Below, piece by piece: positions 15,166 to 25,500 of a DNA stretch of 64,000 nt. The DNA is from Vicinamibacteria bacterium. Lineage in GTDB: Bacteria; Acidobacteriota; Vicinamibacteria; Fen-336. Where the stretch lies: contig JAMQGV010000018.1 in NCBI GenBank assembly GCA_025994075.1, forward strand, positions 117,768 through 181,767. Reading direction: 5' to 3'. Made by a program: the position numbers and the translations under genes. The notes below the pieces were generated by a model. It was given only the letters and a program-made list of their open reading frames with translations. It searched no databases and was not told the origin of the DNA. Every line of letters begins with the position of its first letter. Position 1 is the first letter of the stretch.

Positions 15166-17442
15166 CTAGAACGTGTATGCGACGCTGGCGTAGACGACGT
15201 TCGCCTCGTAGGCGCCGTCGTTGGACTTGGTGACGATCACGACGGCCTGCGGCATCAGCCGGCCGCCTGCGTTGAACGCGTCGAGGAAGTCGTACTTCTC
15301 GTACAGGTACCCGGCCGACAGCGTCCAGCCCTTGCTCACCGCCCAGTCGAGCTGGGCATTGAGCGTGGTCAGCGTGGTGTCGTCCCAGTCGACGATGTCC
15401 TGGGCGCCGCCGGAGCCGGCGGGGATCAGGGTGGTGCGGCCCGGCGTGTAGAACGAGCCGGCCTCGCGGGCGGTGATGTCCATCAGGCCGTCGACCTTCT
15501 GGCGCTGCAGGTTGACGAGCAGCGTCCAGACCTCGGGGCGCAGCTTGAAGGTGCCGTTGAAGCCGAACGTGTCGGTCTCGTCGGTGCCCTTGTAGTTCAG
15601 GAAGTTGTTGAGGTTGACGCCGGTGGTCGTCGACCACTGGTTGGTCGTGAGGTTCTTCTCGTAGGTGTAGTACGCGCCGAGCTCGATGCGCTCGTTCGGG
15701 TTGTAGCCGACCTCGGCCGTGAACGCGTCGTACTTGGCCTCGAGCAGGCCGCTGGGGGTGCCGGGGATCGGCTGGGCGCCGGCCACGGGCACGCCGCCGG
15801 ACAGCGCGATGCGGTCCGGACGGCCGGTGTACTCGACGTCGCGGCGGAAGTACGCGAGGGTCACGGTGACGGCGTCGGCCGGGGTCAGCTCGACGTCGAG
15901 GCCGACCCGCTTCGTCTCGCGCTCGGCTTCGTCGGACTGGAAGCCGTAGACGGTCTCGCCCTCGGCGGTGCGCTTGGCCTGCTCGTAGGTGCCGCGGAAG
16001 CCGAGCCAGTCCTTGGCATGGAACAGCGCGGTGAACGTGAAGGCGTTCTCGTCGCCTTCGGTCGCCTCGCGGCTGGTGCGCTCCAGCTTGGCGTAGCGGT
16101 ACTGGCCCTCGAGCGTGAGGTCGCCGACGTCGTAGCTGGCCGCGGCCGTGAAGCGGCGCGTCTTGGTGTCGTAGACGTTCGCGGTCAGGTGCCCGTACGG
16201 GGCGTCGGCCGAGGGCGTCACGACCGACCAGGTGCGGTCGGGCGAGCCGCCGACGTCGCCGGTGATCACGAAGCGGTCGGTCTTGTTGGTGAGCTCGTAG
16301 CTGCGGAACTGGGCACGCAGGCCCAGGTTCTCGACCGGACGCGACGAGAACGTCAGGTTGAGGCTGGTGGTGTCGATCTTGCCGTCGAGCGACGGCCGCT
16401 GCAGCGTCGAGAGCTGGTCGGCGCGGGCGCCGGCCGGGGTCAGGATCGCGGAGTTGATCGTGTACGGGTAGAAGGCCGCGTCCTGGGTCCAGCGGCCGAT
16501 CGAGACGTCGCCGCCGATCCGGGTCTTCTTCGCGAACTTGAGCAGGAAGCCCAGGTTGCCGGTGGTCGCCTCGTTGTCCGGGGCGTTGACCCAGCGCGCC
16601 CGGGCGCCGCCGCCGACGCTCGAGACGTACGGCGTGTCGAACCACTGGAACGGGTTGTCGACGGTCAGCGTCTCGGCGCGGTTGTTGTACAGGTTGCGGA
16701 ACAGGCCGGCGTGGACGTTGCCCTTGTCGAACTCGTAGGTGGCGCGCACGCCGAAGTCCTGGGTCAGCTCGTTGAGCGGGTCGGGCACCTCGATCACGCT
16801 GCTGATCGTGTTGTACAGGCCGCCGCCGCCGTCGCCGCGGTAACCCGACTTCAGCTCGCGCATGTACGAGAAGACCAGGCCGATCGGCAGCTTCTTCGAC
16901 AGGTCGAGGCTGACCGAGCCACGCTTGCGGGTGCCGGAGACGTCGACCTTGCCGGCCGACGCGAAGGTCGAAGCCAGCAGGTTGTCGTAGAAGGTCACGT
17001 TGCGGGCGGTCGACGGCTGGGCCAGCACGGCCTGGCCGAGCGACTGCTGCAGGTTGTCGCTCATCTGCCAGACGCCTTCCGACGTCTCGTGCAGGAACGT
17101 GCGGGCGCCGTTGCCCATGTTGTGCGGGATCTCGTTGTAGTCGATCGCGAGGTCGAAGGCGGGGGCCTTCAGCCAGCCCAGGTACTGCTGGTCCGACTGC
17201 CGCACGTTGTAGCCGTACAGGTCGAAGTCGACCTTGCCGCCGGTCGAGAACAGGTGGAAGTAGGGGACGAAGACCCCCTCGGGGATCTCGCGGTACTCCT
17301 CGAACTTCGAGGAGTCGACGTTCTCGGTCGCCAGCACGCCGACGCTGACCGTGCCGCCGTTCTCGACGGCGGGCTTGTCTTCGGCGAAAGCGGGAGACGC
17401 GACGAGGGTGAGGGCCAGGAAGCTCGTCAGTGCTCTCTTCAT
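15166..17442 (-). CDS. MtrB/PioB-type outer-membrane beta-barrel for a decaheme cytochrome
   Basis: A 758-residue protein with a Sec signal peptide (MKRALTSFLALTLVASPAFA). Alternating hydrophobic/polar strands run through the rest, and the C-terminal aromatic residue (VAYTF) is typical of outer-membrane porins. Features such as LYGYNVRQSDQQYLGW, NDETDTF-like turns and many Tyr/Asn/Arg strands match decaheme-associated barrels that sheath MtrA/DmsE cytochromes across the outer membrane. The N-terminal CxxC of Shewanella MtrB is absent. ATG 17442 lies 2 bases after the cytochrome stop, with GAGG within the end of that gene as SD. The two products should form a transmembrane electron conduit. 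No outer-surface MtrC-like cytochrome is encoded here. Confidence 0.87.
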   Translation of the reverse strand: MKRALTSFLALTLVASPAFAEDKPAVENGGTVSVGVLATENVDSSKFEEYREIPEGVFVPYFHLFSTGGKVDFDLYGYNVRQSDQQYLGWLKAPAFDLAIDYNEIPHNMGNGARTFLHETSEGVWQMSDNLQQSLGQAVLAQPSTARNVTFYDNLLASTFASAGKVDVSGTRKRGSVSLDLSKKLPIGLVFSYMRELKSGYRGDGGGGLYNTISSVIEVPDPLNELTQDFGVRATYEFDKGNVHAGLFRNLYNNRAETLTVDNPFQWFDTPYVSSVGGGARARWVNAPDNEATTGNLGFLLKFAKKTRIGGDVSIGRWTQDAAFYPYTINSAILTPAGARADQLSTLQRPSLDGKIDTTSLNLTFSSRPVENLGLRAQFRSYELTNKTDRFVITGDVGGSPDRTWSVVTPSADAPYGHLTANVYDTKTRRFTAAASYDVGDLTLEGQYRYAKLERTSREATEGDENAFTFTALFHAKDWLGFRGTYEQAKRTAEGETVYGFQSDEAERETKRVGLDVELTPADAVTVTLAYFRRDVEYTGRPDRIALSGGVPVAGAQPIPGTPSGLLEAKYDAFTAEVGYNPNERIELGAYYTYEKNLTTNQWSTTTGVNLNNFLNYKGTDETDTFGFNGTFKLRPEVWTLLVNLQRQKVDGLMDITAREAGSFYTPGRTTLIPAGSGGAQDIVDWDDTTLTTLNAQLDWAVSKGWTLSAGYLYEKYDFLDAFNAGGRLMPQAVVIVTKSNDGAYEANVVYASVAYTF

Positions 17443-17444
17443 GG

Positions 17445-18365
17445 CTACCTCACGAAGTAGGCGCCCGAAGGCGAGTTGGAGCCGTGGATGTTCGTGTGGC
17501 AGTTCTTGCAGCTCTTGTCCACGAACCGCGAGTTGGCGGTGGGGAAGCCCGAGGGCGCCCCCGGCGGCGCGACCCGCGCGCCCAGCTCGGTCGACAGGTT
17601 GTCGCCGGATCCGAAGTGGCCGGAGCCGGTGAAGTGGCAGTTCCAGCACAGCGTCGGCTGCTTCTGCACGAGCATCCGCTTGTGGTTCGAGCCGTGCGGG
17701 TCGTGGCACGCCGCGCAGTCCTCGCGCACGGGGGCGTGCTCGAACAGGAACGGGCCGCGCTTCTCGGTGTGGCACTGGTAGCAGAGCTCGTTGACCGACT
17801 CGGCCTTGAGCATGCCCGGGCGGCTGCCGTCGTGCGGGTTGTGGCAGCTCGAGCACTGCATCTTGCCCTCGCGCACCGGGTGGTGCGACGTGCGCCACGA
17901 CTTGGCGCGCACGTTCTGGTGGCAGGAGTAGCAGGTCTCGGGGTCCTGCGCGTGCTTGAGCTGTCCCTTCTTCGACTCGAAGGAGTGCACGCTGTGGCAC
18001 GAGGTGCAGGAGACGTTGCGGCGGTCGTGGATGCCTCCGCGCCAGCCGGCCTGGCCGCCCTTCTCGTGGCAGGTCAGGCAGGAGTCGTTGATGGCGGCGG
18101 TCTTCAGCGCCTTGACGGAGGGCACGGGGGCGTTGGCGTCACCCTCCGACTGGCCCTTGACGTGCTCGGCGAGGTTCTGGTGGCAGCTCGCGCAGCTCTG
18201 GTCGAGCTTCGCGTGGGCGGTCTTGTTGAAGGCCGGGCTGGCGGCCTTCTCGTGACAGGCCTGGCAGTCCGTCGCGCTCCAGGCCGGCGGCGCCTGGGCG
18301 GAGGCGGTGCCCCCGGCCGCGACGAGGGCTATGCCCAGCGTCGCGAGGAAGAGTGAGTGGCGCAT
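17445..18365 (-). CDS. Decaheme c-type cytochrome (MtrA/DmsE type)
   Basis: A 306-residue periplasmic cytochrome with signal peptide (ending GGTASAQA) and exactly ten CxxCH heme motifs: CQACH, CASCH, CLTCH, CTSCH, CYSCH, CSSCH, CYQCH, CAACH, CWNCH, CKNCH. Length and heme number match MtrA/DmsE/PioA, which insert into a barrel partner to move electrons between periplasm and cell surface. Direction (metal or DMSO reduction, or Fe(II) oxidation) cannot be read from sequence. ATG 18365 has AAAGGA about 9 bases upstream. A candidate sigma-54 promoter precedes it, suggesting activator-dependent expression. The barrel gene follows after 2 bases. Confidence 0.95.
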   Translation of the reverse strand: MRHSLFLATLGIALVAAGGTASAQAPPAWSATDCQACHEKAASPAFNKTAHAKLDQSCASCHQNLAEHVKGQSEGDANAPVPSVKALKTAAINDSCLTCHEKGGQAGWRGGIHDRRNVSCTSCHSVHSFESKKGQLKHAQDPETCYSCHQNVRAKSWRTSHHPVREGKMQCSSCHNPHDGSRPGMLKAESVNELCYQCHTEKRGPFLFEHAPVREDCAACHDPHGSNHKRMLVQKQPTLCWNCHFTGSGHFGSGDNLSTELGARVAPPGAPSGFPTANSRFVDKSCKNCHTNIHGSNSPSGAYFVR

Positions 18366-18481
18366 GAAGGCAATCCTTTCGGTGGTCCTCTTCGACCCGG
18401 CCGCGGTCGGCCCTGTCCGCGCAAGGCGTGCCGCCCGCGAGGGGAGGCTGGCCCGATGCGCGGCCGTTCGTCCCGCCTAGC

Positions 18482-18496
18482 GCAAGATCAATGCCA
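18482..18496 (-). promoter_or_regulatory. Candidate sigma-54 promoter of the cytochrome/barrel operon
   Basis: On the minus strand the sequence TGGCATTGATCTTGC has the -24 (TGGCA) and -12 (TTGC) elements at exactly the sigma-54 spacing. The transcript would start near 18470, about 105 bases before the cytochrome ATG. No enhancer-binding protein gene is in the window. Confidence 0.5.
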
Positions 18497-18544
18497 GCGT
18501 GTTGCGTGCCAGACAGCGAAGGCCTTGCTAGGGTCAGATGCCCG

Positions 18545-19657
18545 ATGCGACTGATCCACGTGGCCGACCGCTGGACCGACCGGGGTGGAGCCTCGGCCTA
18601 CCTCTCCGCGGTCCTCGCGTCGCTACGGGAGGCGGACACGGAGCAGAAGCTCTTCGCCGGGGAAGCGGAGACGGGAGTGGCGCCTGCGGCCGCGCCGCTG
18701 CGACTGTGGCCCGGGCTGGCCGAGGGGCGGGGGCGCGCCGGCGGACTCGCGGCGGCCATCTCCCGCGAGCGCCCGGACGTCGTCCACGTCCACAACCTCG
18801 TCAACCCGGAGCTGCTCGAGTCGCTGCGGCCGCTGGACCCGGTCGTGACGGTCCAGGACCACCGCTACTTCTGCCCGTCCCGCGGCAAGTGGACGCGAGA
18901 CGGCGCGCCGTGCCGGGTCGCGCTCTCGCGGGACGCGTGCGCCGCGTGCTTCGACGATGCGGGCTACTTCGAGGCGGTCCACGAGGTGACAGCCGCCCGC
19001 CTGCGCGCCCTGCGAGGGCTCCGGGTGGGGGTGCTGTCCGCCTACATGAAGGCGGAGCTGGTGGCGGCTGGCCTCGCGGCGGACGACGTCTTCGTGACGC
19101 CTCCCTGGCCCCACGGCCTGGACCCGGAGGCGAGGCCGTCGGGCCCACCCTGCATCCTGTTCGCGGGCCGGCTGGTGGAGGTGAAAGGGGTTCGCGACGC
19201 GGTGGCGGCCTGGCGCAGCGCGCGCCTCGACGAGCCGCTGGTGTTCGCGGGAACCGGGCCCCTGCGGACGGAACTGGAGCGCTCCGGGCTCGAGGTGACG
19301 GGGTGGCTCCCCCACCGGGCGATGGCCGGCGTCTACCGCCGCGCACGGGTACTGGTGATGCCGTCGCGGTGGCAGGAGCCGTTCGGGATCGCGGGCCTCG
19401 AGGCGCTGAGCCTGGGGGTTCCCGTGGCGGCCTGGGACTCGGGCGGGGTGCGCGAGTGGCACCCGGGCCCGGGCCTCGTGCCCTGGGGGGACGTCGGCGG
19501 TCTCGCCGCCGCGATCGCCGCGGTGGCCGGGCAGCCCGCGAGCCCGGCGCCGGGCTTCAGCCGCGAGCGGGGGCTGAAGGCACTCTTTGACATGTACGAC
19601 GCGCGGCGTCCGGGTAGCATCCGCACATGCTCGAAGCCACCGTCTCCAAGCCGTTGA
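18545..19657 (+). CDS. Glycosyltransferase family 4-type protein
   Basis: A 370-residue GT-B glycosyltransferase. The N-terminal half has a Rossmann pattern (MRLIHVADRW, then VHVHNLVNPELL) and the motif TVQDHRYFCPSRGKW. The C-terminal half has CILFAGRLVEVKGV and the donor-binding E-x7-E pattern in EPFGIAGLEALSLGVP. It probably transfers a nucleotide-activated sugar to a lipid- or polysaccharide-linked acceptor in the cytoplasm. The ATG at 18545 is chosen because the domain begins there; upstream in-frame codons read through the divergent promoter region. The last 31 bases overlap the start of the TRAP binding protein, an unusual neighbour for a glycosyltransferase. Confidence 0.83.
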   Translation: MRLIHVADRWTDRGGASAYLSAVLASLREADTEQKLFAGEAETGVAPAAAPLRLWPGLAEGRGRAGGLAAAISRERPDVVHVHNLVNPELLESLRPLDPVVTVQDHRYFCPSRGKWTRDGAPCRVALSRDACAACFDDAGYFEAVHEVTAARLRALRGLRVGVLSAYMKAELVAAGLAADDVFVTPPWPHGLDPEARPSGPPCILFAGRLVEVKGVRDAVAAWRSARLDEPLVFAGTGPLRTELERSGLEVTGWLPHRAMAGVYRRARVLVMPSRWQEPFGIAGLEALSLGVPVAAWDSGGVREWHPGPGLVPWGDVGGLAAAIAAVAGQPASPAPGFSRERGLKALFDMYDARRPGSIRTCSKPPSPSR

Positions 19658-20628
19658 CCCGCGTCCACCTGGCCCTGCGCGGACTCTGCCTCTCGGTCGC
19701 CTTCCTGGTCGCCGGCTGCGGCGGGTCTTCCGGGCCCGAGCGGACGTTCCTGAACGTGGGCACCGCTCCCCCCGGCGGCGCCTTCTTCGTCGTCGGCGGC
19801 GCGCTCACCGAGGTGATCACTGCACACTCGGCCAGCCTCGGCTGGCAGGTCACCGCGGAGGCGACCAGCGGCTCGCAGGAGAACATCCGGCGACTCACCC
19901 AGGGGCAGCTCGACCTGGCGCTGTCGAACGCGGCCATCACCTACTTCGCGGTGCGCGGCGGCGAAGGCTGGGACCGCGCCTACCCGGTTCAGGCGGTGAT
20001 GACGCTGGCGCCCAACGTCGCGCTCTTCGTCAGCCCGAAGGGCAAGGGCGTGGAGACGATCGCCGACCTGCGGGGCAAGCGGGTGGTGATCGGCCCGGCC
20101 GGCGCCGGCTTCGAGTTCTTCGTGCAGCCGATCCTGCGCGCCCACGGCCTGACGTACGCCGACTTCACGCCGCTCAACGCGACGCAGGCCGCCGCGGTCG
20201 ACATGCTCGCCGACGGCTCGGCCGCCGCCGTGTTCCTCGGCGGCGCGATCCCGACGGCCTCGATCACCCAGGCCGCGGCCGGGCAGGACCTCACGTTCGT
20301 CCCGTACGACCCGGCGGCGAAGGACGCGCTGGTCAAGGAGTACGTCTTCTTCGACCCGGCCACGATTCCGGCCGACACCTACCGCGGCCAGGCGACCGCC
20401 TTCGAGGGCCTCGACGTCGGCTCGATGCACCTGATCACCGCGGCCGATCAGGATGCGGAACTGGTCTACAAGGTCACGAAGCTGCTCTACGAGCAGCGCG
20501 CCGAGGTGGCGCAGAAGCACCCGGCGGGCCGCGCCATCAACCCCGCCAACGTCGTCCGCGACACGGGCACGCCGTTCCACCCGGGTGCGATTCGCTACTA
20601 CCGCGAAATCGGCATCTGGCGCGACTGA
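19627..20628 (+). CDS. TAXI-family TRAP transporter substrate-binding lipoprotein
   Basis: A 333-residue binding protein of the TAXI type. The signal peptide ends in a lipobox (LVAGC, Cys31), so it is anchored to a membrane facing the periplasm. The mature part starts LNVGTAPPGGAFFVVGGAL, characteristic of TAXI proteins, and continues with TSGSQENIRRLTQGQLDLAL. Family members bind carboxylates such as glutamate or dicarboxylates for Na+-driven uptake. The permease follows after 4 bases, so they form one transport unit. The start overlaps the 3' end of the glycosyltransferase gene by 31 bases. Confidence 0.9.
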   Translation: MLEATVSKPLTRVHLALRGLCLSVAFLVAGCGGSSGPERTFLNVGTAPPGGAFFVVGGALTEVITAHSASLGWQVTAEATSGSQENIRRLTQGQLDLALSNAAITYFAVRGGEGWDRAYPVQAVMTLAPNVALFVSPKGKGVETIADLRGKRVVIGPAGAGFEFFVQPILRAHGLTYADFTPLNATQAAAVDMLADGSAAAVFLGGAIPTASITQAAAGQDLTFVPYDPAAKDALVKEYVFFDPATIPADTYRGQATAFEGLDVGSMHLITAADQDAELVYKVTKLLYEQRAEVAQKHPAGRAINPANVVRDTGTPFHPGAIRYYREIGIWRD

Positions 20629-20632
20629 GCGC

Positions 20633-22585
20633 ATGGCCCCTCCGTCGCTGGTGAAAGCGGCGGCGACGTTCGCGCTGAGCGCGTCGCTGTGCGCCTTCAC
20701 GCTCGCCGAGGTCAACTACCCGCGGCTGTCGCCGGCCTCGCAGCTCGCCGTGTTCGCGCTGCTGGGCCTGGTGTTGTGCTTCCTCAACGTGCCGGCGGCG
20801 CCTCGCTTCGGCGAGTCGAAGCTGACCCGGGCGCTCGACGGCGCGCTCATCCTCGCCACGTTCGTGAGCTGCGGTTACGTCGTCTGGCAGACCGAGCCCG
20901 CCTTCGCCGCGAGCTGGTTCGACGGGCGGTCGCTCGGCAACCGCGCCGGCTACGAGACCTCGACGGACATCGCGATCGCGGTCCTGGGCCTGCTGGTGGT
21001 GCTGGAGGCGGCGCGGCGGACGATCGGCCTCACGCTGCCGCTGCTGGCCGGCGCCTTCCTGCTCTACGCCTGGCTGGGCCCGTCGCTGCCCGGCTGGCTG
21101 TTTCCCCACCGCGGGTACCCGGTCGAGCGGATCGTCGCCCAGACCTTCCTGCACACCCAGGGCGTGTTCGGCGTCGCGCTCTCGGTGATGTTCACGTACG
21201 TGTTCCTGTTCGTCGTCTTCGGCGCCGTGCTCGCCCAGACCGGCGCGACCCGGTTCGTCATCGACTTCGCGGCCCGCACGTTCGGCCGCACCCCCGGCGG
21301 GCCCGCCAAGGTCGCGGTGATCAGCAGCGGGCTGATGGGGTCGGTCTCGGGCAGCGCGGTCGCCAACGTCGCCACGACGGGCCTGTTCACGATCCCGATG
21401 ATGCGCAAGGCCGGCTTCAGCCCGACCGTGGCCGGGGCGGTCGAAGCGGCTGCCAGTTCGGGCGGCGCGCTGGTGCCGCCGGTGATGGGCGCGGGCGCCT
21501 ACATGATGATCGAGCTGGTCCAGCCGCCGGTCAGCTACCTGGACATCATCCGCGCGGCGCTCGTGCCGGCCATCCTCTTCTACCTCTCGCTGTTCATGTA
21601 CGTCCATTTCCACGCGCGGCGGCTGGCGCTGGCGCCCGTGGTCGTGGAAGAGGACGGGGGCGGCCGTGAAGCTTCGCGGTTCGCGGGGATCGTGTTCGCC
21701 ACCTCGCTCGCCACCCTGATGGGACTGCTCGCGTTCGGCTTCACGGCGTTCCGCGCGGTGAGCGTGACGCTGGCGGTGATGATCGCCGTCAGCTTCGTGC
21801 ACCGCTCGACGCGCCTCGACTGGCCACGCCTGCGCGACGCCATCGTCTCGTCCGGCAAGGACGTCGTGCCGCTGGTCGCCGCAGCGGCCTGCGTCGGCAT
21901 CATCATCGCCGTCGTCATGCTGACGGGAGTCGGCACGCGGCTGCCGGGCCTGTTGCTGCCGCTGGCCGAGCAGCACCTCGTGCTGGCGCTCGCGGCGGTG
22001 ATGGTGTCCTCGCTCGTGCTCGGCATGGGCCTGCCGTCGGCCGTGGTCTACCTGCTGCTGGCGACCCTGGTCGGCCCGGTGCTGAGCGACCTCGGCGCGC
22101 AGCCGCTCGCGGTCCACCTCTTCATCTTCTACTTCGGGATGCTGTCGATGGTGACGCCGCCGGTGGCGCTGGCCGGCTACACGGCCGCCTCGATCGCCGG
22201 CGCCAACATCATGGCGACCAGCCTGGCGGCCTTCCGCATCTCGCTGGTCGGCTTCTCGCTGCCCTACATCTTCGTGTTCCGGCCGGAGCTGCTGCTGCTG
22301 CCGGGCGACGCCGCGCCGTCGGCCGGCGCGTTCGTCGCCGCGCTCGTCGTGGCCGTGCTCGGCGTCGTCGCCTTCGCGGCAGCGCTGGCGGGCTACCTGT
22401 TCGCCCGGCTGACGACGCTCGAGCGCCTCCTGCTGTTCGTGGCCGCCGCGCTGCTGCTCGCCCCGGGGCCGGTCGTCGTCGTCGCTGGCCTGCCGATCCC
22501 GATCCTCGACACGGCGGGCTTCGTCGTCGGCCTGGCAGCCGCCGTCCCCAACAGGCGGCGGTCGCGGCTCGCGGTGCCGGTGTAG
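20633..22585 (+). CDS. TRAP transporter fused permease (small + large subunit)
   Basis: A 650-residue multi-spanning protein in which the 4-helix small (DctQ-like) and 12-helix large (DctM-like) TRAP permease parts are fused, as is usual with TAXI-type binding proteins. Conserved segments include SGLMGSVSGSAVANVATTG and PPVMGAGAYMMIEL in the first DctM half, and LGMGLPSAVVYLLLATL in the second. ATG 20633 is chosen because the membrane domain begins directly after it and it lies 4 bases past the binding-protein stop; the frame upstream is open but lies inside that gene. The 3' end is 3 bases from the convergent RND gene with no room for a terminator. Confidence 0.9.
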   Translation: MAPPSLVKAAATFALSASLCAFTLAEVNYPRLSPASQLAVFALLGLVLCFLNVPAAPRFGESKLTRALDGALILATFVSCGYVVWQTEPAFAASWFDGRSLGNRAGYETSTDIAIAVLGLLVVLEAARRTIGLTLPLLAGAFLLYAWLGPSLPGWLFPHRGYPVERIVAQTFLHTQGVFGVALSVMFTYVFLFVVFGAVLAQTGATRFVIDFAARTFGRTPGGPAKVAVISSGLMGSVSGSAVANVATTGLFTIPMMRKAGFSPTVAGAVEAAASSGGALVPPVMGAGAYMMIELVQPPVSYLDIIRAALVPAILFYLSLFMYVHFHARRLALAPVVVEEDGGGREASRFAGIVFATSLATLMGLLAFGFTAFRAVSVTLAVMIAVSFVHRSTRLDWPRLRDAIVSSGKDVVPLVAAAACVGIIIAVVMLTGVGTRLPGLLLPLAEQHLVLALAAVMVSSLVLGMGLPSAVVYLLLATLVGPVLSDLGAQPLAVHLFIFYFGMLSMVTPPVALAGYTAASIAGANIMATSLAAFRISLVGFSLPYIFVFRPELLLLPGDAAPSAGAFVAALVVAVLGVVAFAAALAGYLFARLTTLERLLLFVAAALLLAPGPVVVVAGLPIPILDTAGFVVGLAAAVPNRRRSRLAVPV

Positions 22586-22588
22586 CGC

Positions 22589-25500
22589 CTACGCCTGTGC
22601 CGGCTGGTTCGCCGGTTCAGTGGCAGGGCGGGGAGCGCTGAGGCGCCACAGGCGGCTCCACCACAGCGACACGTCCTCGAGCACGCAGTAGACGAAGGGC
22701 AGGATCAGCAGCGTCAGCACCGTCGAGCTGGCGAGGCCGCCCATCACCGTGCGGGCCAGCGGGTAGTAGTAGGCCCAGCCGCCGAGCCCCGCGTTGCCGA
22801 GCGCCAGCGGCAGCAGGCCGAGGATCGTCGTCGCCGCCGTCATCAGGATCGGGCGCAGGCGGTCGGCGCCAGCGCGGCGGATCGCCTCCTCGCGCGCGAG
22901 GCCCTCGTTGCGGTAGTGGTTGACGCGGTCGAGCAGCACGATGCCGTTGTTGACCACCACGCCGACCAGGATCAGCAGGCCGATGTTGGCCATCAGGTTG
23001 AAGGGCGTGCCGGTGGCCGCCAGCAGCCAGGTGACGCCGAACAGCGAGAACGGGATCGAGAACAGGATCGCGAACGGCTGCAGCAGCGACTCGAACAGCG
23101 AGGCCATGATCACGTAGACGAGGGCCAGAGCCAGCAGGAAGTTGAGCAGCATCTGCTTGCCGTCTTCGTCCTGCTGCTCGATGCGGCGGCCGAAGGACCA
23201 CGAAACGCCCGGCGGCAGGCCCAGCGCGTCCATCGCTTCCTTGACCTTGGGGCGGCCCTCGTTGCCGAAGCTCTTGCCGTCGTACGAGCCGCTGACCATC
23301 ACCCGCGCCGTCCGGTTCTCGCGGTCGATCGCCCGCGGCTTGCGGACCATCTCGAAGCTCGCCACCTCGCCCAGCGTGACCACGCGGCCCTCGGGCGTGG
23401 TCGCGGCCGGGAGCAGCCGCAGGTCGGAGAGGTCCTCGCGATCGGCCATGCGCAGCGCGAGGTTGACGTCGATCTCGCGCTCGGGGCCGGCGATGCGGGC
23501 GAGCCGGGTGCCGCCCAGCGTGAAGCCCAGCAGGTCCGCCATCCGCCGCGGGTCGAGGCCGAGTCGCCGCGCCTTGTCGGGGTCGAGCCGGGCCTGCACC
23601 TCCATCGCGGCGTCGCGCGAGGAACTGGTGACGTCGGCGACGTGCTCGATCCCCGACAGCGCGGCGACGGCCTTCTCGGCCCACTGCTCGAGGGCCTGCG
23701 GGTCGTTGCCGTACAGGCGCACCGCGAAGGTCGTCCCCGAGCCCCCGTTCGAGTCCTCGTCGTCCTGGAAGCGCAGCTTGACGCCCGGGTGCTGCGGCAC
23801 CTGGTCGCGGATCTTCTTGCGCAGGGCCTTCATCTCCTCGTCGGGCAGGTCCTCGACGGCGAGCACCAGGGCGGTGGTCGCCTGGTTGTCGCCGTAGAAC
23901 GAGTAGACGTCGCGGGTGCGGAACTCGTCCTTGCGCTCGAGCAGGAAGCGCTCGGTCGCCGCCACGACCTTCTCGACGTCCGCCTGGTAGGTGAAGTCGG
24001 CGAACTCGTAGTCCATCACCAGCCGGCGGTTGACCGAGCCGGCGAAGGTGCTCGACTCCACGAGGCCGGCGGCCAGCGGCAGCACGCCGAGCACCAGCGA
24101 GACGACGACGATCGCGGCCGAGGACTTGCGGTGGGTCAGGCTCCAGTGCAGCGCCGTCTCGTAGCGGGCCTCGAGCCAGCGCAGTCCGAACGGTTCCTTC
24201 GCGTCGCGCGGGCGCATGTAGCGGCCGAGCAGCGGGATCATCAGGAGCGACACGGCGAGGCTGGCCGCCATCGCCACAGAGATGGTCCAGCCGATCTCGC
24301 CGAGCATGATTGTGATGTTGTTCTTGGCGCCGACCACGAGCGGCAGGAACACGATCACGCTGGTCAGCGTCGAGCAGACCACCGCCATCGAGACCTCGCG
24401 GGCGCCGCGCAGCGCGGCCTCGGCGGGGGCGTCGCCCGCCCGCTGGCGGCGGTCGATCGACTCCAGCACCACGATCGCGTTGTCGACCAGCATGCCGACG
24501 CCGAGCATCAGGCCCATCATCGACAGCACGTTCAGGTTGGCGCCGGCGAAGTACATGACGCCGGTCGTCATCAGCAGCGAGACCGGGATCGCGGCCGAGA
24601 CGACCAGCGTCGAGTCCCACCGGCGCAGGAAGAAGTACAGGACGCCGACGGCCAGCAACGCGCCCTCGATGCCGGAGCCGGTGAGTCCCTCGAGGCCGGA
24701 CCGGATCTCGCGGGCCTGGTCCTCCCACACGAACACGTTCACGCCCTGCAGCAGCGGGTCGGCGCCGATGTCCTCCTTGATGGTGCGCATCACGGCCTCG
24801 GCGACCTCGACCGTGTTGGCCGTCGACTCCTTGAACACCTCCAGCGCGATGGCGGGGGCCAGGTTGAGGCGGCGGCCGAACTCGACCGGGGGCTCCTCGT
24901 AGCGGATCTCGGCGACGTCCGCGAGCTTCAGGCCGGCCGCGTTCACCGCCAGCGCCCGTACTTCGTCGAGGGTGGTGATGGCGCCCGTGGCGCGGGCGGC
25001 GAGCCGGCGTCCCCCGTCTTCGACGGGCCCGAGCGCCAGGCTCAGGTTCGCGCTCTGCAGCCGCCGCACCAGCGTCTCCAGGTCGAGCCGGTGGGCGCGC
25101 AGAGCGTCCTGCCGCAGGTCGATCCAGATCTCGCGCGGTTCCACGCCGCCGAGGTCGACGCGGGCGACGCCTGGCAGCCGGCGGATGCGGTTGGCGATGC
25201 GGTTCTCGAGCAGTTCGTAGTTCTGCGAGAAGTCGACGCCGGGGGCCGAGATGCGGGCCTGGACGATCGGGATGTCGGCGGTGTTGAAGGAGAAGACCTG
25301 GACGTCGGCGACGTCCGCCGGCAGTTGCGCCCGCGCCTGGTCCAGCTTCTCGCGCACCAGCATCCGGATCACGTCGAGCTCGAGGCCCCACTGGAACTCG
25401 AGCACGACCTGGCAGCGGTCGGCGTCGGAGTTCGAGCGCATCCGCTTGACGTCGGGCAGGGTGGCGAACACCTCCTCCAGCGGGCGCGCGATCTGGCGTT

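Noticed and set aside
11979..15233. Long plus-strand frame opposite the sensor kinase
   Set aside because: Compositionally biased antisense shadow; the minus strand carries the propeller and kinase motifs.
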